Origin: Lyngbya sp. HA4199-MV5
GTDB lineage: Bacteria > Cyanobacteriota > Cyanobacteriia > Leptolyngbyales > Leptolyngbyaceae
Assembly (NCBI GenBank): GCA_019359375.1
Contig: JAHHHL010000061.1
Span: 1 to 32,969, forward strand
DNA length: 32,969 nucleotides
Direction of reading: 5' to 3'
The translations under genes and the position numbers were made by a program. Position 1 is the first letter of the stretch; each line of letters starts with the position of its first letter. The notes below the pieces were generated by a model. It was not told the DNA's origin, did no database searches, and saw nothing but the letters and a program-made list of their open reading frames with translations. Shown piece by piece: positions 7,654 to 16,164 of the stretch.

Positions 7654-8032
7654 GATTCCTCCAGGGCGAGCCGTTTAATAACGGATTTTACGAATTTGGC
7701 TTATTTTAGGAAAGTAGCAACAGAGACACAATTAAGTTTGCACAGACATCGCTCCTTTCAGGCAAGAACGACTGCACTCCGCCCAGGCGAAACTGTGTCA
7801 CAACGGTGATCCCTTACCTTCAAACCAGGGCTGGAACTTTAAGTGCTCAGGCTTTCCTCTATTATCAGTAATGCTACACCTTTGGAATCTTTATTAAGAA
7901 TTGTTCGGCATTGCGGTAGGGTGACGTTAAACCTTCCAGCTTTGAACGCATTCTTAAGTAACGATGAGACTTTAGTCATGCGCTAAAGTCGCCAGGTTGC
8001 ACTTGATCTCCCACTGCACTTACGGAACCCCT
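7654..8032. promoter_or_regulatory. Divergent intergenic region between PRK-like gene and comB, with a hairpin
   Basis: This 379-base gap lies between two divergent genes, so it should carry both promoters. A perfect 8-bp hairpin GACTTTAG/CTAAAGTC with a 7-base loop lies at 7968-7990, about 43 bases before the comB start. AT-rich segments near 7857-7868 (TCTATTATCAG) and 7888-7902 (TCTTTATTAAGAATT) could be promoter elements, but I see no convincing -35/-10 pair. No gene is seen. Confidence 0.4.
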
Positions 8033-8770
8033 ATGAAAGTCTCTGTTTTCCATACCCCTGAACTAACGCCAGCGACGGTGGTGGCTGACTGCGCGATCGC
8101 AGTAGATGTGCTGCGCGCTACAAGCACGATCGCTACGGCTCTAGGGTCTGGGGCAGAAGCAGTGCAAGCCTTTAGCGATTTAAACAAGCTGATGGCTGTA
8201 AGCGAGACCTGGGCACCGGACAAGCGCATTCGGGCTGGGGAACGGGGCGGGTCGCAGGTAGAAGGCTTTGATTTTGGTAACTCGCCTTTGGATTGTACGC
8301 CAGAGCGTGTGGGTGGTCGTCGTCTTTTTATCAGCACCACCAATGGTACACGGGCGCTCCAGTGCATCGAAGCCGCACCGATCGTGCTGGCGGCTGCCTT
8401 GATTAACCGGGACGCGATCGTGCAGCACCTCCTTCAGCACAAGCCCGAAACCGTTTGGATTGTCGGCTCTGGCTGGGAGGGCAGTTTCTCGCTTGAAGAT
8501 ACCGTTTGTGCAGGTGCGATCGTCCACGGACTGCAACAGGAACTCGGTTGTTCGCTGGATGATCTGGCTGGCAATGATGAGACGATCGCGGCAGTCAGCC
8601 TCTTCCGTCAGTGGGAAGGCGATTTGCTGGGGCTTTTCCACCACGCCAGCCACGGCAAGCGGTTACTGCGTCTGGGGATTACCGAAGACTTGAAATATTG
8701 CTCTCAGCTAGATATTTTGGATGTTTTGCCCATCCAGCACGAGTTAGGCGTGCTCATCAAGCAAGCTTAA
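8033..8770 (+). CDS. comB: ComB family 2-phosphosulfolactate phosphatase
   Basis: A 245-residue ComB-family protein starting at the ATG in CCCCTATGAAAGTC. ComB dephosphorylates 2-phosphosulfolactate to sulfolactate, a step in coenzyme M synthesis in methanogens; homologues are widespread in cyanobacteria, where the physiological substrate is not settled. Conserved segments are [11 protein letters not shown] (~23-33), AGERGG (~68-73), [15 protein letters not shown] (~102-110) and [17 protein letters not shown] (~145-161). The frame stays open 12 codons upstream, but the internal ATG fits the family start [10 protein letters not shown]. Its TAA stop overlaps the left TA border of repeat element copy 2. 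It is monocistronic as far as can be seen. Confidence 0.86.
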   Translation: MKVSVFHTPELTPATVVADCAIAVDVLRATSTIATALGSGAEAVQAFSDLNKLMAVSETWAPDKRIRAGERGGSQVEGFDFGNSPLDCTPERVGGRRLFISTTNGTRALQCIEAAPIVLAAALINRDAIVQHLLQHKPETVWIVGSGWEGSFSLEDTVCAGAIVHGLQQELGCSLDDLAGNDETIAAVSLFRQWEGDLLGLFHHASHGKRLLRLGITEDLKYCSQLDILDVLPIQHELGVLIKQA

Positions 8771-8895
8771 GGCGCGCCATCAATTCAGCTCCGAAAGCTT
8801 GCGGTAGTAGCATGATTGCGCCCGTCCCAACGCACAAGGCTAGGGGCTGGAACTCTTACTGCAATTGGTGTGTAGTCGCCACTGGTAACAGCCCT
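8770..8895 (+). mobile_element. ~126-bp MITE-like element, copy 2 (TA-flanked, at a stop codon)
   Basis: This is the second copy of the element at 3910-4034. Shared interior blocks include ATCAATT, CGCCCGTCCCAAC and GGCTAGGGGCTGGAA. The right end TAACAGCCCT has drifted from copy 1 (TGATGACAGCCCC), so the terminal inverted repeat is weaker here. TA dinucleotides flank it at 8768-8769 and 8896-8897, and the left TA is inside the TAA stop of comB. Confidence 0.72.
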
Positions 8896-8950
8896 TAGTG
8901 CGATCGCTTTCAAGGAGTTACCGTGAGCAGCGAAATGAGACGGAATCTGT

Positions 8951-9496
8951 TCACCCTCTCGATCGATAGCGGTAGCCATCCAGCAGAGTAAATTTGTCTT
9001 CTTCCCACAGGCACTCCAGTTGCCAAAACTGTCCGGGTTTCGGCTCTGGCAAAAAACCTGACACTTTAATCAAAAACGGTTTCTCGGTCGTGTTGACTTG
9101 ATTTCGATGTAGCCGAATCAACTGGGTTGAGCCTTTGGTAGTGACTAACTGCCCGTCAATCTGAAAAACGCCTACATCATCGGCGGGTACCGCTGTCTCA
9201 AAAGACTTCAACCAAAACGTTGTGCCCGTACGGGTGGACTTGGGATACAAGCCAAAATACCCTGTCAGCGGAAGTTCCTGCGTATGCAGCCACCGCTGTA
9301 ACCGATCGCTGCAACCGGTGATGGTCAGCGGTTGGTCATTTACAAGCAGCGAGTACGGCTCCGATGCTCTGGTTAACGTGCCCGTTACAAAACCAAACGC
9401 CTGATATTCAAACCCTTGAGGTGGTGGTAAAGAAGGCATCTGGGATGAACGCTGCGCTGATGGGTGGCTACGTTTAGGGACGGATGAATTTGGCAC
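8951..9496 (-). CDS. Conserved-looking hypothetical protein
   Basis: This 181-residue ORF has no motif I recognise. It has no signal peptide or membrane segment. It is rich in beta-strand-like alternation (GYFGLYPKS, FWLKSFETA, LIKVSGFLPEP, FWQLECLWEEDKF) and ends RYRSRG, suggesting a small beta-rich domain. The first ~19 residues are basic and low complexity; the ATG at 9439 (MPSLPPPQGFEYQAFGFV) may be the true start. Codon use and HIP1 content match the neighbours. No operon partner is evident. Confidence 0.65.
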   Translation of the reverse strand: MPNSSVPKRSHPSAQRSSQMPSLPPPQGFEYQAFGFVTGTLTRASEPYSLLVNDQPLTITGCSDRLQRWLHTQELPLTGYFGLYPKSTRTGTTFWLKSFETAVPADDVGVFQIDGQLVTTKGSTQLIRLHRNQVNTTEKPFLIKVSGFLPEPKPGQFWQLECLWEEDKFTLLDGYRYRSRG

Positions 9497-9629
9497 GGGT
9501 CAAGTTTCACGAAAAGGGTCAATGGCTACAGTGGCAGACTCAAGGCATCGAGCTTACCAACACTCTCTAATCTAGGCGACAGGCAGGCACGATCGCCCGT
9601 ATTCTGCCCGAAATCTACCTGAAGACCGA

Positions 9630-9764
9630 ATGTTAGTATACGCCGATAACGATCGCTTCGGGTGCAGTGAACAGACGGATCTAGCCTTGCTCACATCACT
9701 CGCTCAACGTGCGCTAGTTCAGCAAGGCTCAGCTATAATCCAACCATTTCTGAGGAGGGCATGA
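9630..9764 (+). CDS. Possible 44-residue small protein upstream of 9764
   Basis: A short frame from ATG at 9630 to TGA at 9762-9764. The TGA overlaps the ATG of the next gene (TGATG), which is typical of translationally coupled pairs. The peptide begins MLVYADNDRF, then has a leucine/alanine-rich helix (LALLTSLAQRALVQQ). There is no clear ribosome binding site before the ATG. It could instead be the decayed end of a larger gene. The preceding 9497-9629 stretch holds no other supported feature. Confidence 0.25.
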   Translation: MLVYADNDRFGCSEQTDLALLTSLAQRALVQQGSAIIQPFLRRA

Positions 9765-10009
9765 TGCAACAGTTCCTCTCAGCGTTAAACGGGGGCGAAA
9801 TGACGTGGATGCAGCCTCCGGAGGCATCGCCAGATGACCCGCTGATTTTGTGGCTAAAGCCTCGATCGTCTCTACGCTGGCAACCCTACACCCAGTTTCC
9901 AGCCTTGATGCAGCCAGATGGAGACGGCGATCCAACGCAATCCAAAGGGATAGCAACGATGCATTTCCTTAAAGCGCGGGGATGGCGAATGGTTGCACCA
10001 CCAGGGTGA
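9764..10009 (+). CDS. Small conserved-looking hypothetical protein
   Basis: An 81-residue ORF with a strong Shine-Dalgarno GAGGAGG (9752-9758) placed 5 bases before ATG 9764; a second ATG at 9761 is too close to that site. The sequence contains ILWLKPRSSLRWQPYTQFP (~25-43) and ends MHFLKARGWRMVAPPG, a compact Trp-rich pattern that I take as a real protein. No named family is recognised. It lies at the end of a possible two-gene unit with the 9630 ORF. Confidence 0.55.
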   Translation: MQQFLSALNGGEMTWMQPPEASPDDPLILWLKPRSSLRWQPYTQFPALMQPDGDGDPTQSKGIATMHFLKARGWRMVAPPG

Positions 10010-10313
10010 GAGCAGAAGGCAGAAGAAGTTGTTAGTTGTTAGTTGTTAGTTGTTAGTACATGAACCGTTCCTGACTTTCTCTAAAAACCAAAGCGATTTC
10101 CACAAAAAAGATTCAGCATAGTACGGGCATCTTTTCGTGTCATAAGCGAGGTGCGGGCACTATGGCATCAATCGAGTAGATTCTTTAAGAGAAATTACCT
10201 AATAATTTTTCTTGAATGCCCTTTCTTGTGTACTGAAAGGCTTTATGGGCTGTGCAACTAACTTTCTATAACTCCTGACTCCTTCTAACAACTAACAACT
10301 AACAACCAACAAC
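10010..10313. repeat. Intergenic region bounded by inverted heptamer repeats
   Basis: No gene is seen in these 304 bases. The left side has a run of GTTGTTA heptamers (about 10028-10058). The right side has the complementary TAACAAC-type run (about 10285-10314), just after the minus-strand glycosyltransferase stop. The ~225 bases between are AT-rich and contain no open frame of note. The paired inverted arrays could form a long stem in RNA. Confidence 0.6.
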
Positions 10314-11030
10314 TTAGCGGGTTGCTCGCTTTCCCAAGCTGCGATACCAGACTGCTAAACGTGCTGGAGAAACGCCTAGCAGATACCCAAGAATGATGAT
10401 CTGATTGATCAGCGTGGTGCGGCAGACGTTGAGTTTTTGCCAGCGACGATCGGACGTGAGCACGGTAGCTGGGACGATCTCAATCCGTCCGCGTTGCTTT
10501 AACCGCCGCATCAGCTCAAAATCTTCCATGATGGGCAAGGCTGGAAAGCCACCGATCGCACGAAAGGTCTTGGCTGACATGAAAATTGCCTGATCCCCAT
10601 AAGGCATCTGGCAGAGGCGCGATCGCACGTTTACGCCCCATTCCACCAGACGCACTCCTGGGATGTGTCCCTCAATGGCTAACTCAAATGCTCCAGCAAT
10701 GACCTTTGGTTGCGTCAAGGCTTGGCGAACGAGATCGGCAAACCCAGCAGGAAGGCAAGTATCGGCGTGTAAAAATAGCAACACGTCACCGTGAGCCGCC
10801 TCTGCACCCAGATTCATCTGATGGGCACGTCCCGCGACTGGTGAGCCAATGACCTTAGCACCATAAGACCGTGCCACGCTGATCGTGTCATCCCAACTCC
10901 CACCGTCTACTACAACCACTTCTACCAATGAAATGGTTTGTAAAGCTTGCAGCGATCGCGGCAAGTTGTGGGCTTCATTGAGCGCAGGAATGATGATGGA
11001 AATCAAGCGGTTAGTGATTGGGGAAGCCAC
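10314..11030 (-). CDS. TIGR04283-type family 2 glycosyltransferase
   Basis: A GT-A fold glycosyltransferase of about 238 residues. N-terminal ISIIIPALNEAHNLP and VVVVDGGSWDDT are the nucleotide-sugar binding strand and DxD-like region. LLFLHADTCLP, GAFELAI, YGDQAIFM and MEDFELMRRLK match the family called rSAM/selenodomain-associated transferase 2. No ATG occurs before the first conserved strand; the most likely start is GTG at 11028-11030 (VASPITNRL). The frame stays open upstream into the permease gene, but those residues are not glycosyltransferase-like. It lies 98 bases downstream of the permease gene on the same strand and may be its last operon gene. Acceptor unknown. Confidence 0.78.
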   Translation of the reverse strand: MASPITNRLISIIIPALNEAHNLPRSLQALQTISLVEVVVVDGGSWDDTISVARSYGAKVIGSPVAGRAHQMNLGAEAAHGDVLLFLHADTCLPAGFADLVRQALTQPKVIAGAFELAIEGHIPGVRLVEWGVNVRSRLCQMPYGDQAIFMSAKTFRAIGGFPALPIMEDFELMRRLKQRGRIEIVPATVLTSDRRWQKLNVCRTTLINQIIILGYLLGVSPARLAVWYRSLGKRATR

Positions 11031-11128
11031 AGCCTGGTAAGGGTGAGTGTGTAGGTGTGTGGTGAATGCAAATGGAATCGGCTGTAAGAACCATTCAATG
11101 CACGGCTGACTCCTGACTCCTGACCGCT

Positions 11129-12832
11129 CTACCGCAGCGATCGCCGTACCTGAGCACTGATTGCATCCACCCCAAACGTCAGCATCAGAAAGCCACCCAG
11201 CGTGACGATCGTACCGCGATAGTCGAAGCTGCTCAATTGCTCCGTTAGCATCCGTCCCAAGCCCCCGGCACCCACCAAGCCCACAATCACGGTTTCGCGC
11301 ATGCACACTTCCCAGCGATACAAATCATACGCCAGAAAGCGAGGCAGACTCAGCGGCAGCACGCCATAGAAAAAGACCAGCGAACCCGGCGTACCCTGAG
11401 CTTTCAACGCTTCCAAAGGACGGGTATCCAGGTTTTCGATCGTCTCTGCCTTTAAGCGACCGAGAATGCCTAAGTTGTGAATACCAAGGGCGATCGCGCC
11501 TGGTAGAATCCCTGGAAAGAGGACAAAGAGCGCGACTAATGCCCAAATGGGTGCTGGAATCGCCCGCGCCATCAGCAACACAGCCCGCGACAGTAGAAAC
11601 AGCCCAAATGTAATCCCGTAAGCTGCACGACTGGGATTGAGTACGCCGCCAGAGAGAAAGATAGTGGATGCAGACGGAAACGCCAGCAGCATCCCGCCTA
11701 CCCCTGCCAGCGCGATCGCCAGAATGGACATGGCAATCGTTTCCAGCGAAAGGGGTAATAGTTGAGGTAGTAAACTCCAGTCTGGCGGTAGGGACGATCG
11801 CGCCAGTTCTCCCAGCAGTTGCCGCGTTCGGCTTGCCCAAAGCTTGCTGTAATCGGGATGAATTGACCAGAACGAGAAGATAATCAGCCCTAAAAGCGTG
11901 ATCCCAATGAGGCTTCCTTGTAGTCGGGGATTGCGCGATGAAGGGTTGGTGTGAGTAACTGATTGGCGCTGCGATCGCCTGACGGACGGTAAATTTAATT
12001 CCAGGCGGTTTGCACAGTTTAAATAGCGGCGCAAGCGGGCACTGCTAAAATCCACCAGTCCATTCAACCCAAAGAGCGCATAGAAAAACGTCCAAAGTTG
12101 TTCGTATTGCAGGGATTGCAGGCTGAGCAGAATTTCGTAGCCCAAGCCGCCTGCCCCAATGATGCCCAGCACCGCTGCCGATCGGATGGAGCACTCAAAC
12201 CGATAAAAAGCATAGGAGATCAGATTCAATCCCGCCAGCGGTAATAAGCCGTAGCAAAACGCGATCGGTTCCGACACGCCGCTATGCAGCAATGCCTGTA
12301 AGGGCTGTCGAGGCGTTTCATCCAAAATTTCGGCAAACACCTTCGCAGTGATGGCTCCAAAGGGAATCGCGATCGCCAGCATTGCCGTCAGCGGATCTAA
12401 GCCCCAGAGGTTGAGAAAGAATAAGCCCCAGATCAGTTCGTGAATCGCACGGGGCACAGCGAGAAGGAACCGAGTGCCGTACCACCAGGAAGACACTTGC
12501 GGCTGACGCTGCGACAATACCGTCTCCCACCAGACCTGCGACACCAAAATGCCCCCGATCGCGCCCAAGATCAGGCTGAACAGGGTGCCACAAACCGCAT
12601 AGGCAAACGTCGTCACCGTGGCACTCAGCGTCACCTGAAGTAAGCTCTGACTGAGATCGGGATGGATTGCCGCCTGGAGAAATTGCCAGAGTTGAGGCAC
12701 CCCATCCACATTGATCAACTCTCGTCGGAAGAGTCCCGCTGACAGCAATGAAAGGACAATCGCCCCCAGCCCCACTAATCCCCAGCCAAGGGAAGCAGTT
12801 AAGAATGGTGGACGGAGTACAGTGGCTCTCAT
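11129..12832 (-). CDS. PhnE-type ABC transporter permease, two permease units fused
   Basis: This 567-residue integral membrane protein is about twice the usual PhnE length. Each half ends with the same PhnE-like cytoplasmic loop: GLLPLAGLNLISYAFYRFEC then LGIIGAGGLG (~first half), and GVLPLSLPRFLAYDLYRWEV then VGLVGAGGLG (second half). Thus two permease domains, normally separate or homodimeric, are joined in one chain. The start overlaps the end of the ATPase gene by 4 bases (ATGA), showing translational coupling. With the upstream ATPase and binding lipoprotein it forms a transporter for phosphonate, phosphite or a similar oxyanion. No phosphonate-degradation or phosphite-oxidation gene is in the window. 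Confidence 0.85.
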   Translation of the reverse strand: MRATVLRPPFLTASLGWGLVGLGAIVLSLLSAGLFRRELINVDGVPQLWQFLQAAIHPDLSQSLLQVTLSATVTTFAYAVCGTLFSLILGAIGGILVSQVWWETVLSQRQPQVSSWWYGTRFLLAVPRAIHELIWGLFFLNLWGLDPLTAMLAIAIPFGAITAKVFAEILDETPRQPLQALLHSGVSEPIAFCYGLLPLAGLNLISYAFYRFECSIRSAAVLGIIGAGGLGYEILLSLQSLQYEQLWTFFYALFGLNGLVDFSSARLRRYLNCANRLELNLPSVRRSQRQSVTHTNPSSRNPRLQGSLIGITLLGLIIFSFWSIHPDYSKLWASRTRQLLGELARSSLPPDWSLLPQLLPLSLETIAMSILAIALAGVGGMLLAFPSASTIFLSGGVLNPSRAAYGITFGLFLLSRAVLLMARAIPAPIWALVALFVLFPGILPGAIALGIHNLGILGRLKAETIENLDTRPLEALKAQGTPGSLVFFYGVLPLSLPRFLAYDLYRWEVCMRETVIVGLVGAGGLGRMLTEQLSSFDYRGTIVTLGGFLMLTFGVDAISAQVRRSLR

Positions 12833-13590
12833 TCCTGAGGTTCCAACCGATAGAGGGCATCAAACATCGCGCCCGTAACCGCTTCAGTGGGAGCATCAAA
12901 CACAATCTGCCCCTGCCGTAACCCAATCAACCGCTGACAATATTGACGCGCCATTACCACATCATGCAGGCTCACAATGAGAGTTTGTCCGGTTTGTTCA
13001 CCCAGCGATCGCAGCAGCGCCATCACGTCTCGGCTGCGCTCTGGGTCAAGGCTGGCGATCGGCTCATCTGCCAAAATTGCCAGTGGGTTTTGCACCAGCA
13101 CCCGCGCGATCGCCACCCGTTGCTGCTCGCCACCAGAAAGGCGATCGGTGCGGGCATACAGCTTATCGGGAATGCCCACCTGCGCCAAAGCCTTAGCGGC
13201 TGTTTCCACCTCCAACGGCACCAGCAACGACAGCAACGCTTTGGGCAATGACCAGCGACCCAAATGTCCCGCATTGACGTTATGGATGACCCGCAACGTA
13301 TCAATCAGGTGAAACTGCTGATAAATCGTGCCAATTTGCCTTTGCACCTGCCGTAAACGCTTTGGTGGGATCTGGTTGAGGTTGCAGCCCAATGCCCAGA
13401 CCTCCCCTTGAGTGGGCGAAAGCGTTCCATTAAGCAATCGCAAGAGGGTACTTTTCCCCGCACCACTGGAGCCAACTAGCGCAATACGTTCACCCGGATA
13501 GAGTCGCAGGCTAATGTCTGACAGTGCCAGACAGGTTCCGAAGCGCTGGGAGACATGTTTTAACTCAAACAGCGGGGCGATCGTGGTCAT
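12829..13590 (-). CDS. PhnC-type ABC transporter ATPase
   Basis: This 253-residue ATPase energises the permease encoded next. Walker A GSSGAGKST (40-48), Q-loop GTIYQQFHLI, signature LSGGEQQRVAIAR and Walker B LAILADEPIASLD are all intact, followed by the switch histidine in VSLHDV. The pattern (LYPGERIALVGSSGAGKSTLLRLLNG) is typical of phosphonate/phosphite importers. The gene begins 120 bases after the binding-protein gene and overlaps the permease gene by 4 bases. Confidence 0.88.
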   Translation of the reverse strand: MTTIAPLFELKHVSQRFGTCLALSDISLRLYPGERIALVGSSGAGKSTLLRLLNGTLSPTQGEVWALGCNLNQIPPKRLRQVQRQIGTIYQQFHLIDTLRVIHNVNAGHLGRWSLPKALLSLLVPLEVETAAKALAQVGIPDKLYARTDRLSGGEQQRVAIARVLVQNPLAILADEPIASLDPERSRDVMALLRSLGEQTGQTLIVSLHDVVMARQYCQRLIGLRQGQIVFDAPTEAVTGAMFDALYRLEPQE

Positions 13591-13710
13591 CCGTTTATCT
13601 TGAAGAAAGGCAGAGGGCAGAAGGCAGAGGGCAGAAGGCGTGAGCGATTCTGACTCCTGGCTCCTGACTCCTGACGGCTTTCATTCCTTCCTCTATGCCG
13701 TTCATTCAAG
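13591..13710. repeat. STRR tract between binding protein and ATPase genes
   Basis: Tandem GGCAGAA/GGCAGAG heptamers (about 13608-13640) and a CTCCTGACTCCTG tract (13655-13673) separate two genes that otherwise look like one operon. The repeat sits inside the transcription unit, so it would be part of the transcript. Confidence 0.65.
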
Positions 13711-14643
13711 CTACTTAATTTTGCCGATTTCTCGCCCAACCTGCTCAATTTGGGCATAGTTGGCATTTTGCGTCGGCACGAATTTTTTAGCATTAAATAA
13801 GTCCAGAATTTCCTTCTGTTCGGGTACAGCCGGGTTCAGCTTGAGCAGCGCCGATCGCACCTTCTCCTCAAAATCTGCCCCAAACTGCTGCTTCACGGCG
13901 GGATTGATGACCCAGTGGTAATCATAGTAAGCCGGAGTCCGCCAGATCGCTTCCACTTTGCTGGTGTCAACTTTGCCTTCTTTCAAACGGCTGAGCCACA
14001 CTTTCTCATTCAGCACACCCGCCTCGTAGGAGCCTGCCTGCACTAATTTGAGGGTGGCATCGTGATTTTTAGAAAAGCCCACTTCTCCCTTAAAATCGGT
14101 TAGCTTGACATTTGCCTGCTGCAAAAAATATTGAGGCATCAAGCGCCCAGACGTGGAAGATTCGCTGCCAAAGGTAAAGGTTTTGCCCTTTAGTGCCGTT
14201 AAGCCTTTCTGATCCGTAATCGGAGCCAGTCCGCTCTTTTTGTTTGCAATAAAAATGCTGTGAAAGTTAGAATCCACTTCTCGCTGGGCGATCGCCTCTG
14301 CTCCGGGAACCTGCAACCGCGCCTGCACACCCGTTAGCCCCCCAAACCAAACCATCTGCAAATCGCCCACTTTGAATGCCGTAACTGCTGCCGTGTAATC
14401 TGTGACAGGCTTATAGGTCACTGGAACATTCAATTCCTTCTGCAAGTAAGTGGATAGCTTGGTATAAAGCCGCTGAAGCTGCTCTGGATCTTGATCGGGA
14501 ATCGCGCTGATCGCAAACACCGCTTTCGTTGCCGCCTCTTTGGTCGCTTCAGGCGCAGTCGCTACTGGAGGCTGAGGCGAACAGGCAACGCTCAAACCGG
14601 ACAGTATGATGAGGGCAAGGGCGATCGACCAATGACGTTTCAT
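13711..14643 (-). CDS. PhnD-type phosphate/phosphite/phosphonate-binding lipoprotein
   Basis: From ATG 14643 the product is 310 residues: a basic tip MKRHW, a hydrophobic signal and a lipobox-like LSVAC with the lipidated cysteine at 21. Mature features match PhnD-type periplasmic binding proteins: FAISAIPDQDPEQLQRLYTK (~41-60), LQMVWFGGLTGVQAR, FTFGSESSTSGRLMPQYFL and DATLKLVQAGSYEAGVLNE. It captures the oxyanion outside the inner membrane and passes it to the fused permease. An in-frame ATG 15 codons upstream exists but would add residues before the signal. It is the first gene of the minus-strand operon; no Pho-box repeat is recognisable upstream. Selectivity is not readable. Confidence 0.87.
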   Translation of the reverse strand: MKRHWSIALALIILSGLSVACSPQPPVATAPEATKEAATKAVFAISAIPDQDPEQLQRLYTKLSTYLQKELNVPVTYKPVTDYTAAVTAFKVGDLQMVWFGGLTGVQARLQVPGAEAIAQREVDSNFHSIFIANKKSGLAPITDQKGLTALKGKTFTFGSESSTSGRLMPQYFLQQANVKLTDFKGEVGFSKNHDATLKLVQAGSYEAGVLNEKVWLSRLKEGKVDTSKVEAIWRTPAYYDYHWVINPAVKQQFGADFEEKVRSALLKLNPAVPEQKEILDLFNAKKFVPTQNANYAQIEQVGREIGKIK

Positions 14644-14970
14644 ATATCCTTTCAAGATCTCAACACACCCTGACATCGTAAACCCCAATGGTTTTTTGCG
14701 ATACAGAAGTTAGGAGTAAGGAGCTAGGAGTAAGGAGTCAGCAGAAAGGCGGGGTAATGAGGTTCCCGATTGTTGATCCCTGCCTCTTAGCGACTAACAC
14801 ACTACACTAATGGCAATTAGCGATCGCACTATGGTAGAGGCGATCGTACAAACAGAAAGTCAGAGGAGATACACAGAAGCTTTCGATGTGCCCACTTAAA
14901 TCAGGAAGATATACGGAAAGTTTTCGTATAATCTTAGTTATTAGGCTCAGTACTATCAGCCAAGATCAGG
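14644..14970. promoter_or_regulatory. Divergent control region with a -10 box and palindrome before the Mrr-like gene
   Basis: This 327-base gap separates the binding-protein gene from the nuclease gene. STRR-like TAGGAGTAAGGAGC repeats lie at about 14710-14740. At 14910-14930 two 10-base arms, TATACGGAAA and TTTTCGTATA, form an inverted repeat around one central base (9 of 10 pairs). The right arm overlaps a consensus -10 box TATAAT at 14927-14932, about 40 bases before the nuclease ATG. I see no good -35. The placement suggests a repressor-binding operator. Confidence 0.5.
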
Positions 14971-15873
14971 ATGATGAGTTCCTCTAGGTTTCAGCGTCTC
15001 GTCTATAAAAATTACTTAACTTACGATCATCTTGAAGCTGATATAGGAGGAATTGATTTTGAACGTGTAGAAATTGAAGGAATTTGTCCGTTCTGCCAGT
15101 TGCGCTTTAAGCAATATACATACGAGCCACAACTTACTTTTTGTAAAAAACGAGAAGATATGATGACAAAGCGACTACACTTTTGCAGTGCTTGTGGTTG
15201 GTGGCTATTAACCCTTGAAGAAGAATTAGAAATCAATGGAAAAAAGCAGTTAAGTATATGGTGGGAACAACATCATGCAATTCTTGCTCATATAGATATT
15301 TCATCTAACAATGCTGCTGTCGAAGATTTAAAAACTCATTTGGCTAAATATTGGGACGACCGGAAATATATAAGTGCTCAGAAAGCTGAAGATTTAGTTG
15401 CAGGCATTTTAAGGGATCATTATGAATGTGATATTCACCGTGTAACTGCTAATGCGAACTCAGCTGATGGTGGAATCGATCTTTTTCTGGTAGAGGATAA
15501 TGGAAAAATTTATAGCGCAGTTCAGGTAAAAAGGCGTATAGATCGTAATGTAGAAGCAGTTAAAGAAGTTCGAGACTTTGTTGGTGCTTTAATCCTCGAA
15601 GGATTAGAGAAAGGTATCTTTGTTACGACAGCACAGAGATTCTCAGCTCCAGCACAGAGAATTACCAAGAATCCTAACCTGGCAAAGCATAAACTTGAGC
15701 TTAAGTTGATAGATGGAGAAAGACTTTTGGATCTGTTAAGATATTCTATTTCTTTAAGTCCTCTAGCTCTTCCAGTTTCTATAGATTGCAACACCCCCTG
15801 GTCAGACCAAAATGGGAAAATACTTTCTACTTTTGATCTTCTCTTTTCTCCAAATGTCGATGTCTTTGGTTAA
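14971..15873 (+). CDS. Mrr-like restriction endonuclease-fold protein with zinc ribbon
   Basis: A 300-residue protein with two parts. The N-terminal half has CPFC (C39/C42) and CSAC (C72/C75), a likely zinc ribbon. The C-terminal half has a PD-(D/E)xK nuclease fold of the Mrr_cat type: helix with E140, SADGGIDLFLVE with D170, and AVQVKRR with Q185-x-K187, the catalytic D...QxK arrangement. Mrr proteins cut modified DNA or act in phage defence. No methyltransferase is adjacent. The gene is strikingly AT-rich, uses many TTT/AAA/ATA codons and lacks the GCGATCGC octamer common in its neighbours, so it looks recently acquired. The start is the first of two ATGs. An intact active site suggests it is functional. 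Confidence 0.78.
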   Translation: MMSSSRFQRLVYKNYLTYDHLEADIGGIDFERVEIEGICPFCQLRFKQYTYEPQLTFCKKREDMMTKRLHFCSACGWWLLTLEEELEINGKKQLSIWWEQHHAILAHIDISSNNAAVEDLKTHLAKYWDDRKYISAQKAEDLVAGILRDHYECDIHRVTANANSADGGIDLFLVEDNGKIYSAVQVKRRIDRNVEAVKEVRDFVGALILEGLEKGIFVTTAQRFSAPAQRITKNPNLAKHKLELKLIDGERLLDLLRYSISLSPLALPVSIDCNTPWSDQNGKILSTFDLLFSPNVDVFG

Positions 15874-16164
15874 GGATCACTAGTAACGAAATCGAGAGTT
15901 TTTAAATCTAACACGTCACGCGGCGGACGGATGGAGGTCACAGCGCTTAGTGCAGGAATCTATGCCCTTGCTACATTTCGCCGTTACGCCACAAACACTT
16001 TGCAAAGAAACTTTTTGGAGCTTACAGAATAGGAGTGGAACGGTCCATTCTCTTCCAGAAATGCAAGCTACCAAATCCGGTTGGCTGACAGCAAAAACTT
16101 GAGAAAATTAGTAGCTCAAAGGATTTAAATTGATTTGTTTAAATATTCCTCAAAGGGGGTGAAG
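15874..16164. other. Intergenic region without recognisable feature
   Basis: These 291 bases contain no credible ORF, repeat array or hairpin. Base composition changes from AT-rich near the nuclease gene to mixed. Just before the antitoxin gene, AAAGGGGGTGAAG (16151-16163) contains a Shine-Dalgarno-like GGGGGTG. Confidence 0.4.

Noticed and set aside
9484-9570. 28-codon plus-strand ORF (MNLARVKFHEKGQ)
   Set aside because: Overlaps the start of a longer minus-strand gene; too short and without a ribosome-binding site. Possibly a gene remnant.
14644-14970. Pho box upstream of the phosphonate-type importer
   Set aside because: I looked for tandem CTTAACCT-like octamers spaced by 3 bases and found none.
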